This document shows, piece by piece, positions 38,021-48,900 of a stretch of 64,000 nucleotides of DNA. Each line of letters starts with the position of its first letter. Positions within the stretch are counted from its first letter, which is position 1. The notes beneath the pieces are model-generated. The model was not told the DNA's origin, made no database searches, and saw nothing but the letters and a program-made list of their open reading frames with translations. The stretch lies in the NCBI RefSeq assembly GCF_964355755.1, contig NC_092675.1, forward strand, positions 21,156,912 through 21,220,911, read 5' to 3'. The position numbers were made by a program, and so were the translations under genes. This DNA comes from Antedon mediterranea (taxonomy: Eukaryota; Echinodermata; Crinoidea; Comatulida; Antedonidae).

Positions 38021-39358
38021 ATGTCGAAATTAATAGAGTATGCCTTAGAATGGGCTAATCTTGTAGGTTACCCTATTGATAGGTCAATTTTACTGTCTGC
38101 GCCTAGAACAACAGTGGCTACTCACAGGCTATATAGAAAGTTGTGTGGTGCTCTGCCAGTCGAAGAGATAAAACGAAGAGATGAAATCGACAAACATGAC
38201 TTCAAGAAAACTTTTATATTAGCTAGACTGTCATTGAAAACAGCAGATATGAACATTCCAGAAGAATTTGAAATCTCTGAAGAAGATGACACGATTAATT
38301 TTACGATTATAGTCAAACGGGTAGAAGAGTTTTCATCATTACTTCCCTCCACGTCACCCCAACCAAGTCATTCAACTCATCACAGTGAATTGCTAAATGT
38401 GGCTAGACTGTCAGTAAACTACCGAAAACTTAGAGTATTCTCTGGCCGAACTGACAAAGGGAAAGACGAAGACCCATATCATGTATGGAGGACACAGGCA
38501 AAGGCCCTTATTGAAGAATCGGAGACAGAGGTTTCACAAGCTGAAAAGAAAAGGCGACTACGTGAAGCACTCCGTTCTCCAGCGTTGGATGTTATTGATG
38601 ACCTCCGGCGAGAAAACCCATCAGCTTCAGCAAAAGATTATCTCCAAGCTATGGAGGTAGTGTATGGCTCAACGCTTACAGGTGAAGAATTGTTCCACCA
38701 ATTCTTTTCGATTGAGCAAAAGACAGGGGAAACGCCATCACATTACCTCACACGACTGCAGGATTCTTTACGACATGTTCTGCAAAAGGGAGGTATATCA
38801 GAAGACAGGATGAATGCCGCAATTCTGAAGCAGTTCATAAGGGGCAACATCTTCGAACCATTGCTGTTAGTGGACTTGCGTTTAAGAGAATTACAAGAAG
38901 CACCACCAACATATCTTACCCTACTAGGAAAAGTGAGACGATGGGAGGAAGAAACATCAAATAGACAGATGAAGGCTAAAGGGCAAAGCCGCAACGCAGT
39001 GGCTGCATCTCATTCAGTCCAAAATAACGATTTGATTGAGCGAATGAGCAGAATTGAGAAAATGTTAAAACAATCGACTCTAGGCAGTACTCATACCCAG
39101 CAACAAAGTCAACAATCTCAACCAGAATCAAAACCACATCAACAAAAGACCCAATGGCAAGGTAGGGGACGACGACAACCATCTGACTTCCCTAAATTCT
39201 GCTACAACTGCGGCGAAGATGGCCATATTAAACGTAATTGTGCCAAAGAAGTAAATGCTGCATTAGTTAACGAGAAATTGATTAGCCATCTGCACAACCA
39301 GGGAAACTCCAACGGACATTTGAAGGGGGGCAGTCAGATGTCAAAGAAGAACGATTAG
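38021..39358 (+). CDS. gag: Gag polyprotein of the Ty3/gypsy element
   Basis: 445 residues. It should form the capsid of the virus-like particle and bind the element's RNA. The N-terminal third (MSKLIEYALEWANLVGYPID...) is followed at about residues 140-280 by a capsid-like helical region with phrases such as YGSTLTGEELFHQFF and QKTGETPSHYLTRLQD. That style resembles the PNMA/ZCCHC-type gag family. A glutamine-rich linker (about 360-385) precedes one CCHC zinc knuckle, CYNCGEDGHIKRNC (about 394-407), with C-X2-C-X4-H-X4-C spacing. The ATG chosen is the first in the frame after the primer site. The frame is intact, and the last 34 nt overlap pol downstream of a slippery site. Confidence 0.95.
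   Translation: MSKLIEYALEWANLVGYPIDRSILLSAPRTTVATHRLYRKLCGALPVEEIKRRDEIDKHDFKKTFILARLSLKTADMNIPEEFEISEEDDTINFTIIVKRVEEFSSLLPSTSPQPSHSTHHSELLNVARLSVNYRKLRVFSGRTDKGKDEDPYHVWRTQAKALIEESETEVSQAEKKRRLREALRSPALDVIDDLRRENPSASAKDYLQAMEVVYGSTLTGEELFHQFFSIEQKTGETPSHYLTRLQDSLRHVLQKGGISEDRMNAAILKQFIRGNIFEPLLLVDLRLRELQEAPPTYLTLLGKVRRWEEETSNRQMKAKGQSRNAVAASHSVQNNDLIERMSRIEKMLKQSTLGSTHTQQQSQQSQPESKPHQQKTQWQGRGRRQPSDFPKFCYNCGEDGHIKRNCAKEVNAALVNEKLISHLHNQGNSNGHLKGGSQMSKKND
39325..39331 (+). promoter_or_regulatory. candidate -1 ribosomal frameshift site GGGGGGC
   Basis: The heptamer reads G GGG GGC in the gag frame and fits the X XXY YYZ rule. It lies 27 nt before the gag stop (39356-39358) and inside the region where the pol frame is already open (from 39286). 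Slipping back one base there continues directly into pol. No downstream pseudoknot was worked out. Confidence 0.65.
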
Positions 39359-42300
39359 CTCCAAATTTTACCGATATTCCCAATGGACTGGTGGGGGAGA
39401 GTGTGACTGAAGAATGTTTCATTGATGGGTTAAAACATAATTGCCTTTTGGATAGTGGTTCACAAGTCACTACAATTAATAATTCAGTCTTTATGAAGCT
39501 TACAAAGACATTGCATCCTTTGTCAGATTTAGTCTTATGGCATGGTGGTGGTGGCAAAATACCATATCTCGGATGGACCAAGGTTAGAATTGCTTTCCCT
39601 CAAACTTTTGCTGGCACCAATAAGAATTTTGAAGTTCTAGTTTTAGTCGTTCCAGACACTGAAAATTCACATGAAGTAATTATTGGTACCAACACAGGAT
39701 TGTTCAATCAACTCCGTCAGGAATGTAAGAAAAGGGCTGGTTCCCAATACCTGAGAAGACTCTTCATTAATACACGTTGTGCAGCTATATATCGCAATGC
39801 TGATAACCAAGAGAAAACCATGATTATACGGTCAGCTGGTAGTGAGCTTATTGCTGCTGGTACCACCAAGAGCGTTAAAGCGGTAGTCAGAAAGCCAACC
39901 AATGAAGTCACAGTATTGATTGATACAAATAACAAAGTCAATGCACATTTAAATTCAACCATTTGCCTTAAGAAATTACCCAGAGGAAAACGTGTCACTG
40001 TAAATATAGATGTTAAAAACAGCAGTTCAAAAGATATTTATGTACATAAAAATAATATACTAGCAGAAGCCACTATCCCTAGCAGCATTACTAACCCTTG
40101 TTCAACTAATTCTTCTCAAATCCCAGAGCAATTAAATGACATCAGTAAGTTACCGTTTGAATGGGGATCTGAAGTGCCAGTAGATGTTAAAAGCCGAATG
40201 CTTAGCAGGTTCCAGGAAAGGGCTGATGTTTTTGCCAAACATGAATGGGACCTTGGATTGACCTCTAATGCTGAGCATGAAGTCAACTTGAACGACACTA
40301 CTCCTTTTCGAGAGAGGACACGAAGGGTATCCCCAGGCGACTTAGTTGACTTACAAACACATATTCACGAACTTTTAAGTAATGGAATTATCAAACCATC
40401 AAAGAGCAGATATGCCTCACCAATTGTTTTGGTCAGAAAGAAAAATGGCTCCTTACGAATGTGCGTCGATTACAGAAAGTTGAATGCAAGGACTGTGCCA
40501 GACCAGTATGTAGTACCCCTGATACAAGATGCTGTCGACTGTCTCAGTGGTTCCAAATGGTTCTCTGTAATTGATCTTAAGTCCGGTTTCTATCAAATTC
40601 CTATGCGCGAGAGTGACAAGGAGAAAACCGCCTTCACTTGCCCAATTGGTTTTTATGAATTCGAAAGGATGCCTCAAGGTATTAAAGGTGCACCGTCTAC
40701 TTTTCAAAGATTAATGGAATCTTGTATGTCCGGCATGAATTTTATTGAAGCATTGGTATACATGGATGACATTATCGTATTTTCTAAGACAGTAGAGGAG
40801 ATGGAAAATCGTCTCACCAAAGTATTTGATCGCTTAAAAGAGTTTGGCCTCAAGGTTTCTCCAGAGAAGTGCAAGTTCTTTTGCAAATCTGTAACATATC
40901 TTGGGCATATAGTAAGCGAAGAGGGAATTCAGACTGATCCTGAAAAGGTTTCAAGCGTTAAAGAGTGGCCTACACCAAAGAATGCTAAGGACTTACGAAG
41001 TTTCCTTGGCCTAACAGGTTATTATAGACGATTTGTTGAAGGATACTCGAAAATTGCAGCTCCGCTTCACTCATTAGCCAGTAAATATGCCTTCTCACCT
41101 AAGCGTGGTCGAACGTCAAAGAAAGTACGTCATGACGGGTTACAGAAGTCTTCTGAACCATTCTCAAATCAATGGACTGATCTATGTAACCAGGCTTTTA
41201 ACCAACTTAAGACTAGATTATCATCTGCACCTGTTTTAGCATATGCTGATCTCACCAAGCCATTCCAACTTCATGTCGATGCATGCCGTGATGGTCTTGG
41301 AGCAGTTTTATTACAGGAAGTTGACAACAAATTTAAACCTGTAGCATATGCTAGTCGGACAGTGAGCCAGAGTGAGAGAAATTACCCAGCACATAAACTT
41401 GAATTCCTGGCATTAAAATGGGCCGTAACTGATAAATTTAAGGATCTTTTGTACCATGCAAAAGGTACCAAGGTAATGACTGACAGTAATCCATTAACAT
41501 ATGTTCTTACTTCAGCTAAATTGGATGCTACAGGTCACCGATGGTTGGCCGCGTTAGCTAACTTTGACTTCTCCATTCAATATAAACCTGGTAGAACTAA
41601 CCAAGATGCGGATGCATTGTCCCGCAGACCTCTCGCTTCTGATGCTAATGCGGCAGATGAAGTTGATCAGATGAGAATTAAAGAGAATCTACAAACGCGA
41701 GTGAGTGAAATCTCACCTAAAGAAGTCATAAATGCGGTATATGGGATACGTTCAGCTGTTACCAATTCAAGTGACACACTACCTTATGCATATTGTCTTG
41801 GTGGTAGTAGTCAGTGTATTCCAGAGATGTATAGTAATGAAACATCCCTCACTGATGTTATTAACTGGAATGAAGCACAGGATGCTGATTATGTGTTAAA
41901 GGAACTGAAAGAAATGGTAAAATCAGGTCAGAAGCCAAAGATAACAAACAACGCGTCGAAGGAACTTACTCGTTATTGCAGAGAATATGCCAAATTAACA
42001 TTGAAAGATAATGTACTGTACCGTATTATTACCAGACCTCAAGACGGTAGTAAAATTGAACAACTCCTTTTACCAAAGGCTTACCGAGTGAAGGCTTTGA
42101 CAATGCTCCATAATGACTTAGGACATCATGGCACTGAACGCACAGTAGCGTTAGTTAGAGAGAGATTCTATTGGCCGAAGATGTCAACAGAGGTGGTAGA
42201 GTGGGTCAAGCATTGTGGTCGTTGCCTAGCACGTAAATCTTTGCCTTCAAAAAGTGCACCGCTACACAATATTAAAACAAATGGACCTATGGAGTTGGTC

Positions 42301-43872
42301 TGTATGGACTTTCTGTCTCTTGAGCCAGATAGCAGTGGTAAGAAGTCGATACTGGTAGTGACCGATCATTTCACCAGGTATGCCCAAGCTTTTCCGACAA
42401 AGGACCAAACAGCACTTACAGTTGCGAAGGTATTATGGCAACAATACTTTCAACACTATGGGCTACCAAAAAGGCTCCACTCTGATCAAGGACCAGAATT
42501 TGAAAGTAAAGTGATCAAAGAACTCACTGGTCTATTAGGAATTCACAAATCACATACCACTCCTTATCACCCACAAGGAGATCCACAACCTGAGAGATTT
42601 AACCGAACTCTATTAAACATGCTGGGAACATTAGAAAATGAAAAGAAAGTAAATTGGAGTAAGCATGTCAGCTCGTTAGTGCATGCATATAATTGCACGA
42701 AGCATGACAGTACCGGATTTTCACCCTACTTTCTTATGTTTGGAAGGGAAGCTCGCTTGCCCGTTGATATTTGTTTCGACTTGCACCCTGATGGAAACCA
42801 AAATCGTAGTCATAGCAAATATGTGGAAGATCTTCGTCAAGGTCTTGAGAAAGCTTATGATATGGCACGAAATGAGTCAGAAAAGGCTGGGCATGCTAAC
42901 AAAAGGAGGTACGATAAGAAAGTCCGTATAGCTAATGCAGTTCTGCAACCAGGAGACCGAGTTCTAGTCAGAAACTTAGGACTTAAAGGAAAGAATAAGC
43001 TTGCAGACCGTTGGAAACCTGAACCATTTATTATTATAGAGAAATTTGCAGACCTTCCAGTTTACAGACTTAAACCAGAAAAAGGTAATGAACAAGCTAA
43101 AACTTTGCATCGGGATCATATTCTTCCTGTTGGTTACATCACAGAAGTGAGACTACCCAGTCCAGTTCCAGAAAAGGCTAGAAGACCAAAAACCCGATCA
43201 CAAACAAAGAATACAACCGAGAATGAAAATTCTTGTTCCAGTGATGAAGATGATGAATCTGTTGTAGATGTAACTATATCAGTTCCTGTAGATAATGCAA
43301 ATGATCAGGCCAGTGAAACTGAGCACATTGATGTTCTCAATGCTACTCCTGTACAAAATGATAATTCTGAAATAGAGGATAGCAGCATAGCTGGTTCACT
43401 TACACCACCGTATCTACAAGAAACTCCAAGTAGGCCTATAATAGTATCTTCTACATTTCCAAATATGGATGCCTCTGAATACACGCCTAGAACACTTATA
43501 AAGAGAATCACAGATTTTAGTAGTGGACAAGAGGAGCAAGTTCAGTGTGAAAACAATACTGAAGTGCCTGTAGAAACTGCAGACACAGCTAGTGGTGATA
43601 CTAACACAACAACGAGGTCCGAGTCTGATGATGGTAATCAAACAACCAATGAACCAGAAAGTGTTACAGAACAAGGTGACGACATCACTGTAGAAACGGA
43701 GGAATACAGCAGGCCAGTCAGAAACCGTCAAGTGCCTCGAAGACTCAACTATGATCATCTTGGAAATCCAACCTGGTATAGCAGAGTAGCCACCAGTCTC
43801 TATGGTCTGGCAAATTCTCTAAGTGCGTTAGGGACAACGCAGAGTTCAAGAGGGGAGGTTGTAACCCTATGA
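39325..43872 (+). CDS. pol: Pol polyprotein: protease, RT, RNase H, integrase
   Basis: The open frame lies -1 relative to gag, with no ATG near its start; GTG at 39391 is the first near-cognate codon. Numbered from 39391, the aspartic protease has NCLLDSGSQVTTI with active DSG at 21-23. Reverse transcriptase includes YMDD at 457-460, and FLGLTGYYRRFVEGYSK follows. RNase H begins near HVDACRDGLGAVL. The integrase has an HHCC zinc-binding region (LGHHGTERT... to CGRC, about 907-950), then the D-D-E core: MDFLSLEPD, HSDQGPEF (about 1031) and PQPERFNRT (about 1067). A basic, GPY/F-like region (KPEPFIIIEKF) and a long acidic, Ser/Thr-rich C-terminal tail follow. All catalytic residues are present. 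The stop lies 10 nt inside the 3' LTR, so the polypurine tract is translated too. Confidence 0.96.
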   Translation, partial: GGQSDVKEERLAPNFTDIPNGLVGESVTEECFIDGLKHNCLLDSGSQVTTINNSVFMKLTKTLHPLSDLVLWHGGGGKIPYLGWTKVRIAFPQTFAGTNKNFEVLVLVVPDTENSHEVIIGTNTGLFNQLRQECKKRAGSQYLRRLFINTRCAAIYRNADNQEKTMIIRSAGSELIAAGTTKSVKAVVRKPTNEVTVLIDTNNKVNAHLNSTICLKKLPRGKRVTVNIDVKNSSSKDIYVHKNNILAEATIPSSITNPCSTNSSQIPEQLNDISKLPFEWGSEVPVDVKSRMLSRFQERADVFAKHEWDLGLTSNAEHEVNLNDTTPFRERTRRVSPGDLVDLQTHIHELLSNGIIKPSKSRYASPIVLVRKKNGSLRMCVDYRKLNARTVPDQYVVPLIQDAVDCLSGSKWFSVIDLKSGFYQIPMRESDKEKTAFTCPIGFYEFERMPQGIKGAPSTFQRLMESCMSGMNFIEALVYMDDIIVFSKTVEEMENRLTKVFDRLKEFGLKVSPEKCKFFCKSVTYLGHIVSEEGIQTDPEKVSSVKEWPTPKNAKDLRSFLGLTGYYRRFVEGYSKIAAPLHSLASKYAFSPKRGRTSKKVRHDGLQKSSEPFSNQWTDLCNQAFNQLKTRLSSAPVLAYADLTKPFQLHVDACRDGLGAVLLQEVDNKFKPVAYASRTVSQSERNYPAHKLEFLALKWAVTDKFKDLLYHAKGTKVMTDSNPLTYVLTSAKLDATGHRWLAALANFDFSIQYKPGRTNQDADALSRRPLASDANAADEVDQMRIKENLQTRVSEISPKEVINAVYGIRSAVTNSSDTLPYAYCLGGSSQCIPEMYSNETSLTDVINWNEAQDADYVLKELKEMVKSGQKPKITNNASKELTRYCREYAKLTLKDNVLYRIITRPQDGSKIEQLLLPKAYRVKALTMLHNDLGHHGTERTVALVRERFYWPKMSTEVVEWVKHCGRCLARKSLPSKSAPLHNIKTNGPMELVCMDFLSLEPDSSGKKSILVVTDHFTRYAQAFPTKDQTALTVAKVLWQQYFQHYGLPKRLHSDQGPEFESKVIKELTGLLGIHKSHTTPYHPQGDPQPERFNRTLLNMLGTLENEKKVNWSKHVSSLVHAYNCTKHDSTGFSPYFLMFGREARLPVDICFDLHPDGNQNRSHSKYVEDLRQGLEKAYDMARNESEKAGHANKRRYDKKVRIANAVLQPGDRVLVRNLGLKGKNKLADRWKPEPFIIIEKFADLPVYRLKPEKGNEQAKTLHRDHILPVGYITEVRLPSPVPEKARRPKTRSQTKNTTENENSCSSDEDDESVVDVTISVPVDNANDQASETEHIDVLNATPVQNDNSEIEDSSIAGSLTPPYLQETPSRPIIVSSTFPNMDASEYTPRTLIKRITDFSSGQEEQVQCENNTEVPVETADTASGDTNTTTRSESDDGNQTTNEPESVTEQGDDITVETEEYSRPVRNRQVPRRLNYDHLGNPTWYSRVATSLYGLANSLSALGTTQSSRGEVVTL
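43848..43859 (+). promoter_or_regulatory. polypurine tract
   Basis: AAGAGGGGAGGT directly abuts the 3' LTR start TGTAACC. It is the expected primer for plus-strand synthesis and is embedded in the end of the pol frame. Confidence 0.85.
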
Positions 43873-45432
43873 TTTTTATGAATATATTTTTACCATTTAT
43901 ATCTTTCTTATATCTTTCTGTTTGATTTTTTTCATTTGAATGTATCTGTTTTTACAATGTACTGTATATGAATATAGTTTATAGGTCAGTAGAAAAGAAT
44001 GCAGCTTAATTGCAACAAAGGTTACCCCAAGTGGGTCATAGTGACAAATGTTTGGGAAGTAAGGAATGTGTTTTGCCAAGTTGCTAGGCAACTAAGGTGA
44101 TTATCTTCATTTCTGATGATTATACCTCACTTCCACTTGTGCCTGCTCACAAGAAACATCTATACATTTTTAACAACTTTAAAGGAAGTCACTTTTCTAT
44201 ATTTTGGCTCTTTTCTTAGGTAAGAACTATCAATTGTATTATTTTATGTTTAACAAATTTGTTAATATAACTTAATTTGAGATTTAAGCTTATGAAGATT
44301 AGGTTTATGCATTATGTTTGCATTGGCTCAATGCTTTAGATTAGTTATGTGATACTTAACTTTTTGATTATATTTTATAACTTTTGTGATACCATTTGCA
44401 ATTGCGCTTGGTAATTTATGTTACTGTAAAGTAAGGTTCTGCAATCACACATTGTTCTCTCCCGTTTTAAGCTAAAGGGTCTTGAAGTGATTAACTTGCT
44501 TTTGCTAATACTTTTAATTGTATGAGTGTATCAGGACGATTCTGGTAAATGTGGGTCATTTACTAGATGGCAGTACACTCTTGGTATTGATTGACCTAGA
44601 GACAATTGGAGTGTGATTGTAGAATTGAGACTATTGTATTATACACTTATTTTTGATTTCCGCTTTATGCGACATTTATTTTTATACATTTAATTACCTT
44701 TTAGTTTATAATTTAGTTTATTGAATGGATGCGCTGCATTAACCATCCTGAGTTTATAATAGTCAGGTTAATATGTTGATAGACACACGTTTGAATAGCT
44801 ATTGCTATTATCCATTGAGTTGCAATGTAGTTATATTGGTATCAAGTATTAGCATACTTACCAAACGAAGTACCTCTAACTATATAATGTAACTAATGTT
44901 TTAATGAGTAGTGTGAATAATCATATACCAATCAGTGTTAATCGAACCTGGCGGTATTGACGGATTATGTTTTATTTTGTTTAATTGTCTATCATAGCCT
45001 AGGTTATTTTGCAAACATTGTGGTATTTTAATTATGTACCAAATGATATTTGATTTAAATTGTTTTATAGTTATATAGTATATGTATATATTTTCTCTTT
45101 TCTTAGATGAGAAAACACTACTTTTGAAATTTACGAATCATTATTGCAATTATTACACCATTGGTCGGAACATTTCGTTGATAACATTTACTCTACTGTG
45201 GAACCTTTCAAGTCGGAATTGTTTCAACTGAAGACTCAATTTTAATATAAACTTTTAGTTTTGTGGACACTTTAATGTTTTATCTTGTGAATAAATAATA
45301 TTGGTTATGTAAATTCTGACAAGTTGATGTCAAAGGAATAAATCTACATTTTAATTTATAAGGCGTTTTCCTTGATTTGATTATTTAATACTTCTTGGAA
45401 ATTTTAGTTTCTTGCTAGAAACTCGGGTTACA
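43860..45432 (+). repeat. 3' LTR
   Basis: 1573 bp, the same length as the 5' LTR, with no mismatch noticed. Begins TGTAACCCTATG, ends GGTTACA. The first 13 bases carry the end of the pol frame. Confidence 0.97.
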
Positions 45433-45604
45433 TTTAGACTTGTGCATTATTTGTGTATTTGAACTAACATGATAGTGAAAAAATAAAGAGCGCACACGTG
45501 ACTCATTTCAGCACGTCTGATTGGCTTGAACCCATGTTATAAATATATCTATCATCTTTGATTATATGGTAGTCCATGGTAATAATATCATACTCCGGTT
45601 TATG

Positions 45605-45717
45605 TGCTTGTCTTTTTGTTTTCTTCCATTTGTTTTCCACTCTTTCTCTTTATTGTCGAGCGCATAGAGATATTGTTTATTTGCGTTATATAAATCTACC
45701 TATTATTATTATTAATC
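45605..45717 (+). mobile_element. truncated SINE 3' portion
   Basis: TTTATTGTCGAGCGCATAGA followed by GTTATATAAATCTA and a TTATTATT tail matches, in the other orientation, the copy at 49246-49470. The 5' part is missing. It lies downstream of the adenosine kinase stop codon. Confidence 0.7.
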
Positions 45718-45730
45718 ACCATGGGCTATA

Positions 45731-45983
45731 ATTTGAACCACACCCCTGTATCAATTTGAACCACACCCCTGTATCAATTTGAACCACACCCCTGTATCAA
45801 TTTGAACCACACCCCTGTATCAATTTGAACCACACTACTGTATCAATTTGAACCACACCCCTGTATCAATTTGAACCACACCCCTGTATCAATTTGAACC
45901 ACACTCCTGTATCAATTTGAACCACACCACTGTATCAATTTGAACCACACCCCTGTATCAATTTGAACCACACCCTTGTATAA
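45731..45983. repeat. 23-bp minisatellite, 11 copies
   Basis: Eleven tandem units of ATTTGAACCACACCCCTGTA + TCA. Only a few units differ, mostly within the CCCC run (CTAC, CTCC, CCAC, CCTT). The array ends 10 bp before (plus strand) the adenosine kinase stop codon, so it should lie in that gene's 3' untranslated region. Confidence 0.95.
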
Positions 45984-45992
45984 ATTCAATTA

Positions 45993-48900
45993 TCATTTTT
46001 GGCTTATAACATCCCAATTATTCTGAAATTTCAAAGTGTTCGGAATGACACTACCCGTGTGTTGGATGGCGATGCTGGCAGCATAATGACCACACAGAAT
46101 ACACCGGTCATAGTCTTGACCCAACACAATTTGTGACAAAAAACCTGAAAAAAAGGAGAATCAATACTATAGAGTAAAAGATGTATTGTCCCTCTAAACA
46201 ATTTTTGTTGTTGGATAAGCCAAAAGTTGGATCTAAACAAAATTTATTTACCTAAAAATACAGTAATTTAAGGCAAAAAATGGTCAAATTGCCTGCCTGC
46301 CAGCCAATTGATTTTTGGTTGAATTTAACCATTTATTATTTTAAATAAAAAAACATTTATTTTTCCTTTTTTTTCTAGTTAAGTGATTAACTTTATTAAA
46401 ACTACAAAAAAACCTATTCAAAGTCTGATTTAATTAATCTTCATTTTCATGTTTTAGAGGAAAATACATCTTTAAAGGATTTTATGAACTTTTAAACTAT
46501 ATCAATAAGCAGCATTTCATTTAAGTTTTGTAGTGGACAAAAATCAGGCATGGCTGTAAACAGGTGAACAAGTATGCCATCCAAGCTACAGTGTTACTGT
46601 ACTAACATTTTAAATAAACACTATTAAATGGCATTTGGAAAAGGTCAGCCAATTATTGGTTCAGCAAGAGAATATTTTAACTTTCAACCATTTTTTAGGA
46701 TTTTATAAACTTACCCCCAACAAATGCATCTCCGGCCCCACATGTATCTATAATGTGCTCCTTCGGAACTCCAATCACAGGGTATTCAATTGCCTTACCA
46801 CCTGGAATTGCATGTATTGCATTTTTTTTTAAATTTAACAACAAGAAACTTGCCAATTACAAGATAAATAAACTGTAATTGATTGTGCTTAAACTAAGTC
46901 ACATTTGAGAAAGTAGAAAGTTACAACCCTGACTAGGTCAGTATTGAACTATACGGAGGAATTACTTTTTCTTGACAGCCTCAACTACGATAATTTATTC
47001 ATTATTATTTATTACGGAATGCATACCTGTTGCTAATATTGTTGGTTTCTCTCCTTGAGTGATAACAACAATTCGATTCCTTTTTTGGTTAACTTTTGGA
47101 AGTTTGCAAACAGTAAGAACACGTTCACTTGGCTTTTCTTTCTGAATATAAATAAAACTACAGTAAGTGTTTTATTTTAAGTTATAGACTGGTAGAGTAA
47201 AACCTGCAAAAAACATTAGAAAGTTAAAGCCTACAAATTTTTAGTAGCAGAATACATCCAAAATTGACAAAAATCAGCCTTGATTTATTGAATGTATTTA
47301 AAATAAAACCAATTATATTCTTTTTTAATTTATGTGTGTGAGGAAGGAGACATTGATAGTTTAGCCAAAAAACAAACAAAAAATGAAATGTTAAAAAAAG
47401 TTATCTTACTTGACAGTCTATCATGTCACAAAATGCTATTAATTCCTGCAAAAATAAAAAAAAATTTAATTAGATTAACATAAATCAAATATTTCAATTT
47501 ATAGACATATTTATAATTGATTAAAATAATAAATGGTTAATGGTTTAAAAATGATTTTAAAATCTGGCATGCAGCAAACAGCTTAGTAATCAACTGCCAT
47601 GAACTGTAGAGGGCAGCAAACAGTATAATACAATTATGTTATCAGAAAAATATTAGAAAAGATTAGAGATAGAGAAAGTACTGTACCTTAAGACTACCAA
47701 ACAAAATGTCAACATATGGTATTAGCTTTAGTAAAAATTGTGAGAACTGAGCACAGATATAAGTAGCAGAGAGATTCAGGCAGAACAGCTTGTCTTTCTC
47801 TGCTGCAAAGTGGGCCAAAGCAGTAACTGAATCTGGGCTAGAGGCTACAGCATATCCCTAAAAAAGAAAATGGCATGTTTTGCAAATAATAATTTTTCCT
47901 CTGAAAATCAAAATGATGGATGAAAGAAGGCAATTCTAAGTAAAGTGACGATTTATTTTTATTCGATAATTTTGTAAAATAAAATTTGTATGTGTTTGAT
48001 ATTAATAAACCATCAGACATAAGTTCTAATTTATTATGATTTCCTTTATATTAGGTAAATATATCATAGCCTTTAAAAGACACATAGTAATTCTTACTTA
48101 GGTTTTCTTGATGAAGTTACAGACACTTTTCCCCGACTCGATAAAAGATAAAAGTTGTTACTGTATTGCGCTTAATAAGGTAAGTATTATCAAAATATAA
48201 TACTTACAGGTGCGTAGAGAATACTAGCTTTCTCAACATAGCTCCAATGCGCCTGTAGATGATCAAGAGTGTAATGCTTAGCTGCTGAAAAATCAGAACA
48301 TAATGACCTAAAAAGTATGGAAATATATCAAATAAATCATTAAAATATGGAAAAAAATAAAAAAATTTGCAATTAAATAGCAATAATACATGTAGTAACT
48401 ATAATCTACATCATTTTTCAGCTTAAATTTTGCTAAAAAAAATCTCTCTCTTGGGACAAAATTTTTAGTAATTGCAAACTTGTGTGATTTCTCAATACTG
48501 CCCTCTACTTTTCTTTTAGATTTTCACCCAACAGTTTTTTTTATCAAGAATTTATGTTTATGTCATTTGTCGTATTCGATTGGGAACTTTCGTTGTCAAC
48601 GTAAAGATTCGTTGAGTACTTTTTGTATTCAAATTGTAAATTTGTGCTCAACAGAAAGTCATTCGAATAGAAAACGTTGACAATGAAAGCTTTTTCGTTA
48701 AGAACAATCTCAACGCTCAAAATACTCCGTTAAAGAAGTACTCAACGGAAAAACTGTACTCAACGGTGAAAGTCTAAATCGAATACGACAAATGTCAATC
48801 AATCATTAACAAAAAACTAACCTAAATATAACAAAATATAATGACCAATCGAACAATTGTACTTTGGGCACATCTTTTTTTAGTCTTAAACATTAATTGA

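Larger units (their letters stand above)
36308..45432 (+). mobile_element. complete Ty3/gypsy LTR retrotransposon, 9125 bp
   Basis: Two direct LTRs of 1573 bp enclose a tRNA-Pro primer-binding site, gag, a pro-RT-RNaseH-integrase frame in the -1 register, and a polypurine tract. The order protease, RT, RNase H, integrase defines the Ty3/gypsy group. Ends are TGTAAC...GTTACA, and a 4-bp duplication TTTA flanks the copy (36304-36307 and 45433-45436). No difference between the LTRs was seen when reading them side by side, and both coding frames are uninterrupted. The insertion therefore looks very recent, and the copy may be able to move. No envelope-like gene is present. Confidence 0.98.
36187..45457. 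mobile_element. 142-bp hairpin MITE split by the LTR retrotransposon
   Basis: The left part (36187-36307) starts TACACATAATGCACAAGTC. The right part (45437-45457) is its inverted counterpart, GACTTGTGCATTATTTGTGTA. With the retrotransposon and one TTTA copy removed, the two parts form a 142-bp element that folds along its length: TTAGTGGAGATG pairs with CATCTCCACT, and GGTATGTACAATG with CATTGTGAATACC. A TA may flank the outer ends. The hairpin was therefore in place before the retrotransposon landed in its right arm. Confidence 0.75.

Noticed and set aside
45731-45983. Regular 23-bp repeat units that could suggest a CRISPR array
   Set aside because: Units are directly adjacent with no unique spacers, and the context is an animal genome; it is a minisatellite.
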